A DNA stretch of 64,000 nt, taken from positions 5,408,501 through 5,472,500 of the forward strand of contig NZ_CP095413.1 of the NCBI RefSeq assembly GCF_023016285.1, in the 5' to 3' direction. The DNA is from Muricauda sp. SCSIO 64092. Lineage in GTDB: Bacteria; Bacteroidota; Bacteroidia; Flavobacteriales; Flavobacteriaceae. Of the stretch, positions 63,884-64,000 are shown one piece after another. The number at the start of each line of letters is the position of its first letter. The stretch's first letter is position 1. The notes below the pieces were generated by a model, which did no database searches, was not told the DNA's origin, and saw only the letters and a program-made list of their open reading frames with translations. The translations under genes and the position numbers were made by a program.

Positions 63884-64000
63884 TTAGTTATTAAGATGAA
63901 ATTCTTCTAAAATTTCCGTTATGGGCATTTTGGCCTTGCTCACCGCAATACGTCCCGAACGAACAAATTGCATAATACCAAAAGGTTCCAATCTGTCGTG
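63884..64000 (-). CDS. ilvN: Acetolactate synthase small subunit, C-terminal end (partial)
   Basis: The visible 38 codons read RLEPFGIMQFVRSGRIAVSK and end at a TAA at 63884-63886. The F/Y-G-I-M-Q-F-V-R-S-G-R-I-A stretch is characteristic of IlvN/IlvH in Bacteroidota. The rest lies beyond the window. It precedes ilvC in the usual ilv order. Confidence 0.85.
   Translation of the reverse strand, partial: HDRLEPFGIMQFVRSGRIAVSKAKMPITEILEEFHLNN

Noticed and set aside
1..64000. tRNA or rRNA genes
   Set aside because: I saw no cloverleaf with a GGTTCGA-type T-arm and no rRNA-like sequence. A covariance-model scan would be needed to be certain.

Overview
The window reads as a chromosome segment of a marine-type member of the Bacteroidota (family Flavobacteriaceae). 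The evidence is gene content (fused branched-chain E1 dehydrogenase, short glycogen phosphorylase, class II IlvC, Sua5/YciO protein, DUF4197, DUF2911 and DoxX proteins), many promoters of the Bacteroidota form TAnnTTTG, few Shine-Dalgarno sequences, and many dispersed palindromic repeats. No rRNA, tRNA or CRISPR array was seen.

Layout. 1-1.6 kb: non-coding sequence and a GNAT/DUF1778 toxin-antitoxin pair. 1.9-6.1 kb: an apparent DNA-damage island, with a self-cleaving S24 repressor divergent from a radical SAM DNA-repair protein, its TIGR03915/DUF4130 partner and an AlkC-like protein; four near-identical palindromic operators lie between. 6.2-9.1 kb: nucleoside salvage (deoD, deoC, nucleoside hydrolase). 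9.2-15.6 kb: uvrA, a LOG-family protein and a degenerate M1-like barrel protein. 15.8-20.1 kb: branched-chain E1, a broken gene and nhaA. 20.4-32 kb: M16 peptidase, AraC regulator, DoxX proteins, holA, HSDR_N protein, glycosyltransferase, OmpA lipoprotein, Sua5/YciO and a histidine kinase. 32-45 kb: uvrD, two 7-bp repeat arrays, DsrE, M20, an overlooked 50-residue ORF, OmpA-like, patatin, M1 aminopeptidase, recG and DUF2911. 45.4-50.5 kb: leuC-leuD-leuA/cimA-like-leuB, interrupted by 7-bp arrays and a four-helix-bundle gene. 50.5-59.4 kb: alpha carbonic anhydrase and glgP, separated by a 6.4-kb inserted element. 59.6-64 kb: DUF4197 lipoprotein, gapN, a deleted ilvA remnant, ilvC and the end of ilvN.

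Main points of interest. (1) recG carries an in-frame 148-codon insert encoding a DUF559 nuclease-like domain, bounded by G/C-rich palindromes, between helicase motifs II and III. (2) The 51.4-57.6 kb element contains three unknown genes whose ends carry gene-specific inverted repeats GTT-x / x'-AAC, separated by related palindromes, with a divergent tyrosine recombinase at one end: an integron-like layout without the classical attC consensus. It is bounded by 197-bp direct repeats of the carbonic anhydrase 3' end, as a single-crossover integration would leave. (3) Four separate arrays with a strict 7-bp period but different words lie in intergenic spaces; one ends two bases before the leuD start codon. 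(4) The S24 repressor/radical SAM operator array looks like a small SOS-type circuit. (5) ilvA has an internal deletion while a LeuA/CimA-like enzyme sits with leuCDB.
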